Shown here: piece by piece, positions 28,198 through 37,214 of the stretch
Layout: every line of letters starts with the position of its first letter
Position numbering within the stretch: position 1 is the first letter of the stretch
Source of the DNA: an uncultured Opitutia bacterium
GTDB lineage: Bacteria; Verrucomicrobiota; Verrucomicrobiia; Opitutales; Opitutaceae
Assembly (NCBI GenBank): GCA_903896015.1
Contig: CAITWF010000011.1
Coordinates: 1-57,682, forward strand
DNA: 57,682 nucleotides
Reading direction: 5' to 3'
Notes under the pieces: model-generated
Told to the model about the DNA's origin: nothing
The model's input: only the letters and a program-made list of their open reading frames with translations
Databases searched by the model: none
Program-made: the position numbers and the translations under genes

Positions 28198-28743
28198 TCA
28201 GGGCAACTCCGCCAGAAAGCGGATCAGGCTGGCGACGTGGTCGTCGACCGTCACGCCGAGGTGCTCGCAACCGACGTAGATCGTGTTGCGGTCCACCTTC
28301 GCGGCAAACGCCGTGTCCTTGATCTTCTTCCTGATCGAACTGGCCTTCATCTCGCCGTAGCGGACTGGGTTCATCTTTCGATAAGCGTAAAAAATCCCGC
28401 ACAGCTCGTCCGTCGCCAGTAACGCCGCGGCAAGCTTCGTCTGCGGGAGCGTAGCGAAGCCATTATAGCCGTAAGCGTGCGCCTCCACGGCATGGACCAA
28501 ATCCTCGGGGTAGCCCCACTCGCGAAACCACTTCAGTGACTCGGCCGGATGCTGCGCCGGGAATTGCTCAAAATCCAAATCGTGCAGCAACCCGGTGACA
28601 TACCACAGATCCCGATCCGCTCCGAAGTGAAGCGCATAGCCGTCCAGCGCGGTCGCGACCATCCGTGCGTGCAGCCGCTGATACTCATCGCCCACGTATT
28701 TTTCGAGCAAAGCTTGCGCTTCGGGCTTCGTCGGCAGGCTCAT
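28198..28743 (-). CDS. HD-domain hydrolase
   Basis: A 181-aa cytoplasmic protein of the HD superfamily, with His25, the His54-Asp55 pair in GLLHDLDFEQFP, and AHAYGY as a further metal-site region. The substrate is unknown; it resembles small predicted hydrolases often labelled HDIG-domain proteins. It converges with the spermidine-synthase-like gene (13-base gap) and lies 10 bases downstream of the dNTPase gene on the same strand, so the two HD proteins are probably co-transcribed. Confidence 0.8.
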   Translation of the reverse strand: MSLPTKPEAQALLEKYVGDEYQRLHARMVATALDGYALHFGADRDLWYVTGLLHDLDFEQFPAQHPAESLKWFREWGYPEDLVHAVEAHAYGYNGFATLPQTKLAAALLATDELCGIFYAYRKMNPVRYGEMKASSIRKKIKDTAFAAKVDRNTIYVGCEHLGVTVDDHVASLIRFLAELP

Positions 28744-28753
28744 AAAGTCTTGC

Positions 28754-30022
28754 TCAGCTCAGGTCGCGAATACTCCCAAACTCCGGATCGAAGAGCCGGC
28801 GATAGGTCCTCACGATCATCCCGTCGGTTAACCCCGCAAGCCAGTCGCAGATTTGGCGCGCCTTGCCCGCTTCGGATTTCTCCGCGTCGATCAGCCGGCC
28901 GACACGAGGCGGGAGGATGTTGATCACGCGGTTGCCTTTCGCGACGTAGTTCGTCCAACAAGAGTCCCAAAGCGCAAACATCACCTTGCGCGCCTTGTGC
29001 TCCATCTGCTGGAGCTGCGGGCTTTCGAAGATCACGTCGTTGGCCATTTTCTTGAAAAACAACACCGCCCGTTCCGCCGACGACGAGACGACCAGCTCGT
29101 AGCGATAACGGTTCGTCTTCGCGGCCATGAAATTCTCCCGCTCGCGCAGCCGGCAGCCCTTGATGCACGCTCCGATTCGCTGGGAGAAAACCTTCTCGAG
29201 GTTGTCGCCGCGGATGGCGTCGAATAACTCGTCAAGCAACTGCTGCCGCGGCGAATCAATCGCCTCGCCCGCCGCCCACGCCTCGATCCGCTCGATCGTG
29301 AGGAAGCCCGCCTTCACGCCGTCGACGATGTCGTTGAGCGAATAGGCCGAGTCATCCGCCCAGTCCATGATCTGGCACTCGACGCTTTTGAACGCATTCA
29401 GTTTTTCACCCGCGTGAAGCTCATCAGCGATCTTCCCGCCGCCGAAGACGAACGCACGAACCACCTCCTGCGGATCATAGAGAAAATGGTTGGCCGGCGG
29501 CGCGGGAAATTCGTGAAAAAGTTTTTTGTATTTCAGCACGCCGTCGAGCAACGCGCGCGTCGGCGCCATCCCGCGCACGCCGGCCTCGTTTTGATACATC
29601 GTCTCCGTGAGCAGGTGCAGTGTCTGGGCGTTACCCTCGAAGCCGCCCCACGGCAGCATCAACTCCTGCAGCGTGCGCTCACCCGAATGGCCGAACGGCG
29701 GATGTCCGAGATCGTGCGCGAGGCACACCGCCTCCACGAGATCGCTGTCGATGAAAAAGTCGTCGCGCAGCGGTCCGCCTTCGGTGTGCAGGAAGTGGCA
29801 GATCGACCGACCGATTTGCGCGACCTCCATCGAGTGCGTGAGCCGCGTGCGGTAGAAGTCGTATTCCCCCGAGAGGAAAACCTGCGTCTTCGACTGCAGC
29901 TTCCGAAACGCATGCGCATGAATAATCCGATCGCGATCGATCTGAAACGCATTGCGGTAATCGGTCTTGCGGGCGAGGCCGAGCGTCTCGCTGTCAAACG
30001 CAGTATAGAAACGGTTGGTCAT
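28754..30022 (-). CDS. dgt: dGTPase-type deoxynucleoside triphosphate triphosphohydrolase
   Basis: Hydrolyses dNTPs to deoxynucleosides and tripolyphosphate, controlling dNTP pools. From the ATG at 30022 the protein is 422 aa and begins MTNRFYTAFDSETLG as in relatives. HD signatures are RLTHSMEVAQIG and AVCLAHDLGHPPFGHSGE; downstream are MDWADDSAYSLNDIVDG and a C-terminal helical region. A longer frame to 30193 is open but contains nothing family-like. It is divergent from the MGMT-family gene. Confidence 0.9.
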   Translation of the reverse strand: MTNRFYTAFDSETLGLARKTDYRNAFQIDRDRIIHAHAFRKLQSKTQVFLSGEYDFYRTRLTHSMEVAQIGRSICHFLHTEGGPLRDDFFIDSDLVEAVCLAHDLGHPPFGHSGERTLQELMLPWGGFEGNAQTLHLLTETMYQNEAGVRGMAPTRALLDGVLKYKKLFHEFPAPPANHFLYDPQEVVRAFVFGGGKIADELHAGEKLNAFKSVECQIMDWADDSAYSLNDIVDGVKAGFLTIERIEAWAAGEAIDSPRQQLLDELFDAIRGDNLEKVFSQRIGACIKGCRLRERENFMAAKTNRYRYELVVSSSAERAVLFFKKMANDVIFESPQLQQMEHKARKVMFALWDSCWTNYVAKGNRVINILPPRVGRLIDAEKSEAGKARQICDWLAGLTDGMIVRTYRRLFDPEFGSIRDLS

Positions 30023-30074
30023 TCCGGAAATCATTTCGACACGAACCGCTCCACACGCACGATGCAATCCCGCA

Positions 30075-30122
30075 ATGCCGTGCACGATGCGTCCCATCCC
30101 GCTTGGCGAGTGCACGATCGCG
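30075..30122 (+). pseudogene. N-terminal remnant of the MGMT-family gene, before an in-frame amber codon
   Basis: In the same frame as the downstream MGMT protein, an ATG at 30075 (or 30087) opens MRPIPLGECTIA, then TAG at 30123-30125, then CGTWLTGFWLPEA leading into the annotated protein. Family members I recall have a segment like PLG-x-C-x-IAW followed about 10 residues later by LPEA, with Trp where this TAG lies and no length difference. The alignment is from memory. It may be a TGG-to-TAG mutation, a sequencing error or chance similarity. Confidence 0.5.
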
Positions 30123-30152
30123 TAGTGCGGCACCTGGCTGACTGGATTCTGG

Positions 30153-30566
30153 TTGCCGGAAGCGAAGGCTGGTGCGGCACAGGACGAAACCACTGCCCCA
30201 CCACCGTCATGGATCGCCGAGATTGTTGCGCGCGTGCAGCGCCACCTCGCTGGAGAGCCGCAGGACTTTGCGGACGTGCCCTACGATTTTTCCGCTGTGC
30301 CGGGATTCAACCAACGCGTCCTGCGTGCCACGCTGGCCGTGAAGGCGGGTCGCACTACGACCTACGGAAAAATTGCGGCGGCGATGGGCGAAGCGCCGGA
30401 CGCGAGTCGCGCCGTTGGTGCGGCACTCGGCGCAAACCGCTGGCCGCTGCTGATTCCCTGCCATCGCGTGACAGGAGCCGACGGCAAGATGACCGGTATC
30501 TCCGGCCGGGGTGGCGTCACAAAGAAAGTGAAACTGCTGACTCCCGAAGGCGCATGCCTGTTGTAG
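30153..30566 (+). CDS. MGMT-family O6-alkylguanine-DNA alkyltransferase, possibly N-terminally truncated
   Basis: Repairs O6-alkylguanine by suicidal transfer to a cysteine, or is an alkyltransferase-like protein. The 137-aa product from a TTG at 30153 retains the winged-helix part (VPGFNQRVLRA, GRTTTYGKIAAAMG, RAVGAALGANRWP) and the active-site motif IPCHRV with its cysteine, followed by GRGGVTKKVKLL. Most of the N-terminal domain is missing because of an in-frame TAG at 30123. TTG is the only usual start codon after that stop. The gene diverges from dgt. Confidence 0.72.
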   Translation: MPEAKAGAAQDETTAPPPSWIAEIVARVQRHLAGEPQDFADVPYDFSAVPGFNQRVLRATLAVKAGRTTTYGKIAAAMGEAPDASRAVGAALGANRWPLLIPCHRVTGADGKMTGISGRGGVTKKVKLLTPEGACLL

Positions 30567-30633
30567 GGGCGCGGCTCGTCCGCGCCTTTCTGCGTGGCAT
30601 CTAGGCGCGGGCGCGGACGAGCGACGCCCCTAC
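30563..30633. repeat. long imperfect inverted repeat
   Basis: Two 24-base arms (30563-30586 and 30610-30633) are complementary at 22 of 24 positions around a 23-base spacer. The left arm begins inside the stop codon of the MGMT gene. It has no T-run. The outer GTAGGGGCG/CGCCCCTAC ends make it look like a mobile palindromic repeat unit; it could also protect or end the transcript. Confidence 0.65.
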
Positions 30634-30651
30634 GGGTGACGCGCCCGCCAC

Positions 30652-30679
30652 TCGACACACGCGCACCGTGCGCTAGGTT
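30652..30679 (+). promoter_or_regulatory. candidate promoter of the tdh operon
   Basis: TCGACA (30652-30657, one mismatch to TTGACA), a 16-base spacer and TAGGTT (30674-30679, matching TAnnnT) lie 16 bases before the tdh ATG and just after the inverted repeat. The match is by eye only. Confidence 0.35.
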
Positions 30680-30695
30680 TCGCCCTGTGAAAAAA

Positions 30696-31730
30696 ATGCG
30701 CGCCATCGCCAAGCTGCGGGCCGGCCCCGGGCTCGATCTCGTCGAAGTCCCGGTGCCCACGCCCGGCATCAACGACGTCCTGATTAAAATTAAGCAGACC
30801 TCGATCTGCGGCACAGACGTTCATATATACAACTGGGACGCGTGGGCCGAGAAAACCATCAAGCCGCCCATGGTGATCGGCCATGAATTCGTCGGCGTGA
30901 TTGAACAAGTCGGAGCGAACGTCGTCGGCTTCAAGCCCGGCGATCTCGTCGATGGCGAGGGCCACATCGTCTGCGGCGTGTGCCGCAACTGCCTCGCCGG
31001 CCGCCGGCACCTGTGTAAGGACACAAAGGGAGTTGGTGTGAATCGCGACGGTGCGTTTGCCGAATATCTGTGCATCCCGGCAACCAACGCCGTGCACGTC
31101 GATCCCACGATACCCCTCGATGTGCTCTCGTGCTTCGATCCCCTCGGCAACGCCGTCCACACCGCACTCCAATTTGATCTGATTGGTGAAGACGTGCTGA
31201 TCACCGGCGCCGGCCCGATCGGTTGCATGGCGGCGGCGATCGCTAAACAGGTCGGCGCGCGCCACGTGGTCGTGACCGACGTCAATCCCGCCCGGCTTGC
31301 GCTTGCCAAGCGGATGGGCGCGACGCGCACGGTCGATGTTTCCAAAGAGAAGCTGCCCGACGTGCAGCACGACATCGGCATGAAGGAGGGTTTCGACGTC
31401 GGCCTCGAAATGTCCGGCAACCCGCGCGCGCTTGCCGACATAATCGACAACATGAGTCACGGCGGCCGCATAGCGATCCTCGGCATCATGCCGGAGAAGG
31501 CCGCGATCGATTGGAACAAGGTCGTCTTCAACATGCTCACAATCCGCGGCATCTACGGGCGCGAGATGTATGAGACGTGGTATAAAATGACCGCGCTCAT
31601 CCAGAGCGGACTCGATATATCGCCCGTGATCACGCACCGCTTAGCCGCGGCGGAATTCCAACAGGGCTTCGATCTCATGCGCTCCGGCAAGAGCGGCAAA
31701 ATCGTGCTCAACTGGGAGGCGAACCCGTGA
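30696..31730 (+). CDS. tdh: L-threonine 3-dehydrogenase
   Basis: Oxidises L-threonine to 2-amino-3-ketobutyrate with NAD. The 344-aa zinc-dependent medium-chain dehydrogenase has the catalytic-zinc ligand Cys38 (SICGTDVH) and His63-Glu64 (GHEF), structural-zinc cysteines 93, 96, 99 and 107, and the NAD-binding GAGPIG. The ATG at 30696 was chosen because it gives the family N-terminus MRAIAKL; a GTG 9 bases earlier is possible. Its stop overlaps the start of kbl by 4 bases, so product and consumer are translated together. Confidence 0.95.
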   Translation: MRAIAKLRAGPGLDLVEVPVPTPGINDVLIKIKQTSICGTDVHIYNWDAWAEKTIKPPMVIGHEFVGVIEQVGANVVGFKPGDLVDGEGHIVCGVCRNCLAGRRHLCKDTKGVGVNRDGAFAEYLCIPATNAVHVDPTIPLDVLSCFDPLGNAVHTALQFDLIGEDVLITGAGPIGCMAAAIAKQVGARHVVVTDVNPARLALAKRMGATRTVDVSKEKLPDVQHDIGMKEGFDVGLEMSGNPRALADIIDNMSHGGRIAILGIMPEKAAIDWNKVVFNMLTIRGIYGREMYETWYKMTALIQSGLDISPVITHRLAAAEFQQGFDLMRSGKSGKIVLNWEANP

Positions 31731-32917
31731 ACCCCGCCTACCGCGCGCACCTCACCAACGCTCTCGGCGAGATCGAAGCGGCCGGGCTCTCTAAGCGTGA
31801 ACGTGTGCTCGCCACGCCGCAGCGCGTTCACATCGGTGTCGCGGGCGGACGCGACGTGCTGAATTTCTGCGCCAACAACTACCTCGGCCTCTCCGATCAT
31901 CCCGCGTTAGTTGCCGCCGCACACGCCGCGCTCGATCGCTGGGGTTACGGGCTTTCGTCGGTGCGCTTCATCTGCGGCACGCAGGAAATACACACGGAGC
32001 TTGAGCAAAAACTCAGCACGTTTCTTGGCACGGACGACACAATCCTTTATTCGTCGTGCTTCGACGCGAACGGCGGCGTGTTTGAAACGTTGCTCGGGCC
32101 CGAAGACGCTGTGATCAGCGATGAACTCAACCACGCCTCGATCATCGATGGCATCCGGCTCTGCAAAGCACAGCGCTACCGCTACAAAAATTCCGACCTA
32201 AACGACCTTGAAGCCAAATTGAGCGAGGCCGACGCCACGAAGGCGCGCTTCAAGCTCATCGTGACCGACGGCGTGTTTTCGATGGATGGTTTCATCGCGC
32301 CGCTCCGCGCAATCTGCGATCTCGCCGAGAAGTATGGTGCGCTCGTAATGGTCGACGACAGTCACGCGGTCGGCTTCATGGGCAAGACCGGCCGCGGCAC
32401 GCACGAGCATTGTGGCGTGATGGGTCGCGTCGATCTCCTCACCGGCACGCTTGGCAAGGCGCTCGGCGGCGCCAGCGGCGGTTATGTTTCCGGCCACAAG
32501 GAAATCATCGCACTCCTCCGGCAACGTTCGCGCCCCTATCTTTTTTCCAATTCGCTGGCGCCCGTGATTACGGCCGCTTCGCTCGCCGCGCTCGATCTGC
32601 TGTCCCGCTCGACCGCGCTGCGCGATCGACTGGAGGCAAATACGAAAATTTTTCGCGCCAGCCTCGGCGCCGCAGGCCTTACGATCCGGCCCGGCACGCA
32701 TCCAATCGTGCCTGTGATGCTCGGCGACGCGGCGCTCGCGCAGAGATTCGCCGCACGGATGCTGGAAAAAGGCGTTTACGTCATCGGGTTCTTCTATCCC
32801 GTCGTGCCGCAGGGCGCCGCGCGCATCCGCACGCAGGTCAGCGCTGCACACTCGCCGGAGGATTTGCAGTTTGCCATCCGCGCGTTTGCCACGGTGAAAT
32901 CCGAACTAGGTCTTTGA
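31727..32917 (+). CDS. kbl: glycine C-acetyltransferase (2-amino-3-ketobutyrate CoA ligase)
   Basis: A PLP enzyme that splits 2-amino-3-ketobutyrate with CoA to glycine and acetyl-CoA, completing threonine breakdown started by tdh. The 396-aa protein has [25 protein letters not shown] and the PLP lysine Lys244 in [13 protein letters not shown]. It starts with GTG overlapping the tdh stop. The length equals that of the enterobacterial enzyme. Confidence 0.95.
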   Translation: MNPAYRAHLTNALGEIEAAGLSKRERVLATPQRVHIGVAGGRDVLNFCANNYLGLSDHPALVAAAHAALDRWGYGLSSVRFICGTQEIHTELEQKLSTFLGTDDTILYSSCFDANGGVFETLLGPEDAVISDELNHASIIDGIRLCKAQRYRYKNSDLNDLEAKLSEADATKARFKLIVTDGVFSMDGFIAPLRAICDLAEKYGALVMVDDSHAVGFMGKTGRGTHEHCGVMGRVDLLTGTLGKALGGASGGYVSGHKEIIALLRQRSRPYLFSNSLAPVITAASLAALDLLSRSTALRDRLEANTKIFRASLGAAGLTIRPGTHPIVPVMLGDAALAQRFAARMLEKGVYVIGFFYPVVPQGAARIRTQVSAAHSPEDLQFAIRAFATVKSELGL

Positions 32918-32919
32918 TC

Positions 32920-33336
32920 ATGCCCCCAAAAATCACGCCCGCCGTCCGTCGTCGGCTAGAGAAGGCCGCGCGCGCGGCCGCCAAGTCGTCCTACTCGCCC
33001 TACAGTAAATTTCGCGTCGGGGCCGCCGTGCTTTGTGGCTCGGGGAAAATTTACACCGGCGCCAATGTGGAGAACGCCTCCTACGGCCTCGCGAATTGCG
33101 CCGAACGCACCGCAATCTTTCAAGCGGCGGCAAGCGGCGAGCGGAGCATTCGCTGCGTTGTCATTTTTACTCCGACGACTGCTCCCACCATGCCGTGCGG
33201 CGCATGCCGCCAGGTGATCAATGAGTTCGGCCCGCAGGCCGCGATCGTCAGCGTGTGCGACTCCGCGGAACGGATTGAGACAACGCTCGATCAGTTGCTA
33301 CCGGCGGCGTTCGGCCCGCAAAATTTGCAAAGATGA
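32920..33336 (+). CDS. cdd: cytidine deaminase
   Basis: Zinc enzyme converting cytidine or deoxycytidine to uridine forms for pyrimidine salvage. The 138-aa length is typical of the small tetrameric class. Zn ligands and the catalytic acid are visible: Cys60 and Glu62 in NCAERTAIF, Cys93 and Cys96 in MPCGACRQ. The ATG at 32920 follows the kbl stop by 2 bases; the frame is open upstream but that part lies inside kbl. The peptidase gene overlaps its end by 4 bases. Confidence 0.94.
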   Translation: MPPKITPAVRRRLEKAARAAAKSSYSPYSKFRVGAAVLCGSGKIYTGANVENASYGLANCAERTAIFQAAASGERSIRCVVIFTPTTAPTMPCGACRQVINEFGPQAAIVSVCDSAERIETTLDQLLPAAFGPQNLQR

Positions 33337-35339
33337 AAATCGCGATTCTTGCCGCCTGCCTCGTTTTCGCCACGGTCGAGCGCGCCGCTGAGCCCGTGCA
33401 TCCGATCACGGCGGTCGATCGGAGTTACGTGAACCTCGCCGCGGCACCCGCGAAGGATTTTTATGCCTACGCCTGTGGGGGCTTCGACGCCGTGCCGATC
33501 CCCGGCGAGTACTCCGCCTGGGGGGTCAATCAGGAGATCGACGAGCGCAACTTCGCGATCCTGAAAGACATTCTTGAAACCTACGCCGAAACCGGCGGCC
33601 CGAGGGGCTCGGTCGCGCAACGGGTCGGCGATTTTTATGCGTCGGGCATGGACGAGGCCGCGATCGAAGCGGCCGGCCTCGCACCGCTCGAATCCTGGCT
33701 CAACGAGATCGCCGCGCTGAAGACGCCCGCTGATCTCATCAAAACGATCGGCCGGTTGCAGGCTGCCGGGCTCGACGCGGCCTTCAACTTCAGCGTGCAG
33801 ATCGACGACAAGAATACCGCTGCGATGATCGCCAGCTTCGCGCAGGGCGGGCTCGGCCTGCCGGAGCGTGACTACTACACACGCGACGACGCGGCCTCCG
33901 TCGACGTGCGCAACGCCTACGTCGCTCATGTCGCCCGACTGCTCGAACTTGCCGGCGACACGCCCGCCGCGGCGAAGGCCTCCGCTGACACAATCCTCGC
34001 ACTCGAAAAGAAACTCGCGAATGCCTCCCGCACGCTCGTCGAGCGACGCGATCCCGAGAAAAACTACAACAAGCTCGAGCGCGCAGCGCTCGCGAAAGTC
34101 TCGGGCGAATTCGACTGGAACGCGTTTCTCTCCGAGCAGAGTTTCCCGTCCGCGGAGAAGACCGTGCTTGTAGGCCAGCCGGAATTTTTCACCGCACTCG
34201 GCGCCCTGCTGCACTCCGAGCCGATCGCAGCGTGGCGTGTTTACCTGCGCTGGCACCTGCTCCACGAGGCGGCGCCCTACCTCACGCGCGCGTTCGTCGA
34301 AGCGAACTTTGAGTTCTACAGCAAAAAACTTTCCGGCACCACCGAACTTCGCCCACGCTGGAAGCGCGTGATGGCCACGGTCGACCGGCTAATCGGCGAG
34401 GATCTCGCGCAGCTTTACGTGCAGCGCGCATTCAGTCCGACGGCAAAGGCACGGGCGCTCGAAATGGTGAAGCTTCATCTGCAGGCGATGCACAACCGCA
34501 TCGCCGCCGCCCCGTGGATGAGCGAGCAAACCAAGCGGATTGCCTTCAAGAAAATTGACACGATGCGCACTAAGGTCGGCTACCCCGACACCTGGCGCGA
34601 CTATCGCGCGCTCGAAATTTCGCGGGCGTCCTACTTGGCCAACGTTTTCGCCGCCGAGCGCTTCGAGGCGCGCCGCCAACTCGCGAAACTCGGCAAGCCG
34701 GTCGATCGCAACGAGTGGCTGATGACGCCGCCGACCAACAACGCCTACTACGAACCGACACTGAACGAAATGTGTTTCCCTGCCGGCATTCTCCAGCCGC
34801 CCTTCTTCGACGAGAAAGCGGACGACGCGGCTAACTATGGCGCGCTCGCCTCGACGATTGGCCACGAACTTACGCACGGCTTCGATGATCAGGGCCGGCA
34901 ATACGATTGGGAAGGCAACCTCAAGCCGTGGTGGAACGAAGAAGATGTGAAGCGCTTCACCGAGCGCGCCGAACTCGTGGCAAGGCAATACGACGCTTAT
35001 GAGCCGCTGCCCGGTCTTCACATCAACGGTCACCAGACACTCGGCGAAAACATCGCGGACGTCGGCGGCTTGCGCGTGAGCTATGAGGCGTTCAAGCTCG
35101 CGACCGCGGGCAAAAAGCTTCGCTCGACCGACGGCTTCACCCCCGACCAGCGCTTCTTCATCGCGTTCGCGCAAGGCTGGCGCACCAACGAGCGTCCGGA
35201 AAAAATCCGCCTACAGATCCAGAGCGACGTGCACAGCCCGGTTCGCTGGCGCGTGATCGGGCCGGTGCAGAATTTTCCTGAATTTCGAGCGGCCTTTGGC
35301 GCACCGCCGCTCGTGGAAAGTGAGCCGCAAGTTTGGTAA
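33333..35339 (+). CDS. M13-family (neprilysin/PepO-like) zinc metallopeptidase
   Basis: Predicted exported oligopeptidase. The 668-aa protein begins with a signal-like segment (MKIAILAACLVFATVERAA), followed by the M13 N-terminal helical domain (AKDFYAYACGGF) and the catalytic domain with His511-Glu512-x-x-His515 in GHELTHGFDDQG, Glu572 and Asp576 in GENIADVGG, and a C-terminal VRWRVIGPVQN-F that is typical of the family. It is the last gene of tdh-kbl-cdd-M13, with a 4-base overlap on cdd, and converges with hisS. No functional link to threonine breakdown is evident beyond peptide-derived nutrition. Confidence 0.92.
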   Translation: MKIAILAACLVFATVERAAEPVHPITAVDRSYVNLAAAPAKDFYAYACGGFDAVPIPGEYSAWGVNQEIDERNFAILKDILETYAETGGPRGSVAQRVGDFYASGMDEAAIEAAGLAPLESWLNEIAALKTPADLIKTIGRLQAAGLDAAFNFSVQIDDKNTAAMIASFAQGGLGLPERDYYTRDDAASVDVRNAYVAHVARLLELAGDTPAAAKASADTILALEKKLANASRTLVERRDPEKNYNKLERAALAKVSGEFDWNAFLSEQSFPSAEKTVLVGQPEFFTALGALLHSEPIAAWRVYLRWHLLHEAAPYLTRAFVEANFEFYSKKLSGTTELRPRWKRVMATVDRLIGEDLAQLYVQRAFSPTAKARALEMVKLHLQAMHNRIAAAPWMSEQTKRIAFKKIDTMRTKVGYPDTWRDYRALEISRASYLANVFAAERFEARRQLAKLGKPVDRNEWLMTPPTNNAYYEPTLNEMCFPAGILQPPFFDEKADDAANYGALASTIGHELTHGFDDQGRQYDWEGNLKPWWNEEDVKRFTERAELVARQYDAYEPLPGLHINGHQTLGENIADVGGLRVSYEAFKLATAGKKLRSTDGFTPDQRFFIAFAQGWRTNERPEKIRLQIQSDVHSPVRWRVIGPVQNFPEFRAAFGAPPLVESEPQVW

Positions 35340-35351
35340 CCCGCCCGCGCC

Positions 35352-36665
35352 TCAGCTGCCGGAGAAAAAATCGCGGACCGTCGCTACCGCATCCGCCCGC
35401 GCCACTTCACGCTCCGTGCGCTCCGTGAGATCGCGGACTTTGACGACGCCTTTCGCAACTTCGTCCGCCCCGTAAATCAGCGCCAGCTTCGCACCCGATT
35501 CGGCGGCGGCCTTGAATTGCTTCCCAAACGCGACCTCCTTCAGCGGGTAGTCGACGCGAAATCCCGCAGCGCGAATCGCGTGAATGTCGCCGAACGCCGC
35601 CGCGCGCTCCTTTTCACCTCCGATCACGCAGTAAACATCCGGGGCTTGCACGAAGTTGGGCATGAGCCCGCGCTGTTCGAGCAGCAATCCGGTCGTAACG
35701 TCGCCGATCGCGAACCCGACCGCCGGCAAATCAGGATAGCCGAGCTTCTTGATCAAATCGTTGTAGCGGCCGCCGCCGGCGAGCGCACGCAAGTCGCCCT
35801 TGCGATCGAAGGCCTCGAACACGAAGCCGGTGTAGTAGGCCAGTCCGCGCACGACGCTGAGGTCGACTTGGATAAAGTCACCTAGGCCCATCGCGGCCAA
35901 GCCATCGAGAACCTTGCACCAGTCGGCGAGACGGGCCGAAAGCTTTTCGCCGGCGAACGGCGCTATCGCCGCCGATAACGCGTCGAGACTGCGAATTTTC
36001 ATGAACGCGAGCACCGCGTCTTTCTTGTCCGAGGTGAGCCCACCGAATTTCTCGACGTAGCCCTTGAAGGCATCGTCGCCCATCTTCTCAAACCGATCGA
36101 TCGCGCCGAGGAGTTCGCGCGCCTGGGCGTCGTCAAAGCCGAGCGCCTCCAGATAGAAAAACCACAGATCGCGATCGCTGAGGCGGACGTAGAAATCCTC
36201 CGCGGTGAGGCCGAATCCTGCGAGGCATTGCACGAGCAACGCTATGAGTTCGATCTCCGCTTCGGGGCCGGGCTCGCCGAAGATGTCGGCGTTGAACTGG
36301 TAGAAAGCACGAAGCCTGCCCTTCTGCGCGCGCTCATAGCGGTAGAATTCCGCGATGCTGAACCACTTGATCGGGCGCTTCAGCGCATTCGCCTTGGCGC
36401 CGACCAAACGGCACACTGTGGGCGTCATCTCAGGGCGCAGCGAAACCTCACGGTCACCCTTGTCCTTGAAACTGAAAAGCTGCGCCTCGATTTCGTCGCC
36501 GGATTTGGTCTTGTAGAGTTCGAGCGGCTCGAGCACGGGCGCGTCGTATTCCGCAAACCCAAAGGTGCCGGCGGTCTGGCGCCAGCGGCGGAAGATGTGG
36601 TTCCGGCGGGCGAGATCCTCGGGATAGAATTCGCGGAATCCGGGCAGCGATTGAAACGTGGCCAT
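35352..36665 (-). CDS. hisS: histidyl-tRNA synthetase
   Basis: Class II aminoacyl-tRNA synthetase charging tRNA-His. The 437-aa protein begins MATFQSLPGFREFYPED, has class II motif 2 around FYRYERAQKGRLRAFYQFNADIFG, the histidine-binding RGLAYYTGFVFEAF and a C-terminal anticodon-binding domain. The ATG at 36665 is preferred over an upstream start 18 codons earlier because it gives the family N-terminus. The possibility that it is the HisZ paralogue is low, since motif 2 and the histidine loop are intact. Confidence 0.93.
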   Translation of the reverse strand: MATFQSLPGFREFYPEDLARRNHIFRRWRQTAGTFGFAEYDAPVLEPLELYKTKSGDEIEAQLFSFKDKGDREVSLRPEMTPTVCRLVGAKANALKRPIKWFSIAEFYRYERAQKGRLRAFYQFNADIFGEPGPEAEIELIALLVQCLAGFGLTAEDFYVRLSDRDLWFFYLEALGFDDAQARELLGAIDRFEKMGDDAFKGYVEKFGGLTSDKKDAVLAFMKIRSLDALSAAIAPFAGEKLSARLADWCKVLDGLAAMGLGDFIQVDLSVVRGLAYYTGFVFEAFDRKGDLRALAGGGRYNDLIKKLGYPDLPAVGFAIGDVTTGLLLEQRGLMPNFVQAPDVYCVIGGEKERAAAFGDIHAIRAAGFRVDYPLKEVAFGKQFKAAAESGAKLALIYGADEVAKGVVKVRDLTERTEREVARADAVATVRDFFSGS

Positions 36666-36707
36666 GGAAGGCGAGACGTTGCAAAGCGCCCGCGAGCAGG
36701 GCGAATC

Positions 36708-36740
36708 AAAAAACCGCACTCGCGAAGGAAGCGCGGTTTT
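36708..36740 (-). terminator. intrinsic terminator after the IHF/HU gene
   Basis: Arms AAAACCGC (36710-36717) and GCGGTTTT (36733-36740) form a stem. Read on the minus strand, the hairpin runs into six U residues (36708-36713) followed by GATT, directly downstream of the IHF/HU stop. The symmetric A/T flanks mean it could also work toward the plus strand. Confidence 0.7.
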
Positions 36741-36773
36741 GCACAGGGCGTCGATCTCGACTGCCCGCGCGAC

Positions 36774-37094
36774 TCAGGCCGTCGGCGGCTGCAGCTTCGC
36801 CAGATCGATCTTCTTGAGCTGCTGCTTCAAGATTTTGCCGGACTTGAACTTCACCACGGCGCGCTGCGGGATAATCACCTCGGCTTCGGGCTTGTTTGGG
36901 TTGCGGCCGATGCGCTGCTTGCGCACTTGCACCTCAAGCACGCCGAAGTTGCGCAGTTCCACGTTGCGGCCGTTGGCCAGCGCACGCTGGATGATGTCCA
37001 ACGTCTGCTGCACCGTATCAACGATCTGTTTTTGCGGGAAACCAGTCTTGCGATAGATTTCCAGCACGATTTCGCGTTTGGTCAGGTTGGACAT
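36774..37094 (-). CDS. HU/IHF-family nucleoid DNA-binding protein
   Basis: A 106-aa basic DNA-bending protein with the family pattern MSNLTKREIVLEI, RNFGVLEVQVRKQRIGRNP (the beta-arm with the Asn-Pro intercalating tip) and Lys-rich flanks. A clear ribosome site AAAGGA (37101-37106) precedes the ATG by 6 bases. IHF-type bending often assists sigma-54 promoters; rpoN lies about 2.3 kb away, but a specific link is inference. An IHF-alpha-like versus HU assignment is uncertain. Confidence 0.9.
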   Translation of the reverse strand: MSNLTKREIVLEIYRKTGFPQKQIVDTVQQTLDIIQRALANGRNVELRNFGVLEVQVRKQRIGRNPNKPEAEVIIPQRAVVKFKSGKILKQQLKKIDLAKLQPPTA

Positions 37095-37214
37095 AAGGAA
37101 TCCTTTCTCTGAATCGGTCGGAAGCAGTGAAACTAAAGCGCCGCCAAGTATTTACATGCGTGGGGTTGCGTCAACCATTATGCGCGACCAGCTTAACTAC
37201 CTCCTTCCCTCCTC

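Noticed and set aside
37149-37174. TTGACG/TAAATA on the minus strand as promoter of the IHF/HU gene
   Set aside because: The spacer is only 14 bases, too short for a standard promoter, although the region may still hold an unrecognised one.
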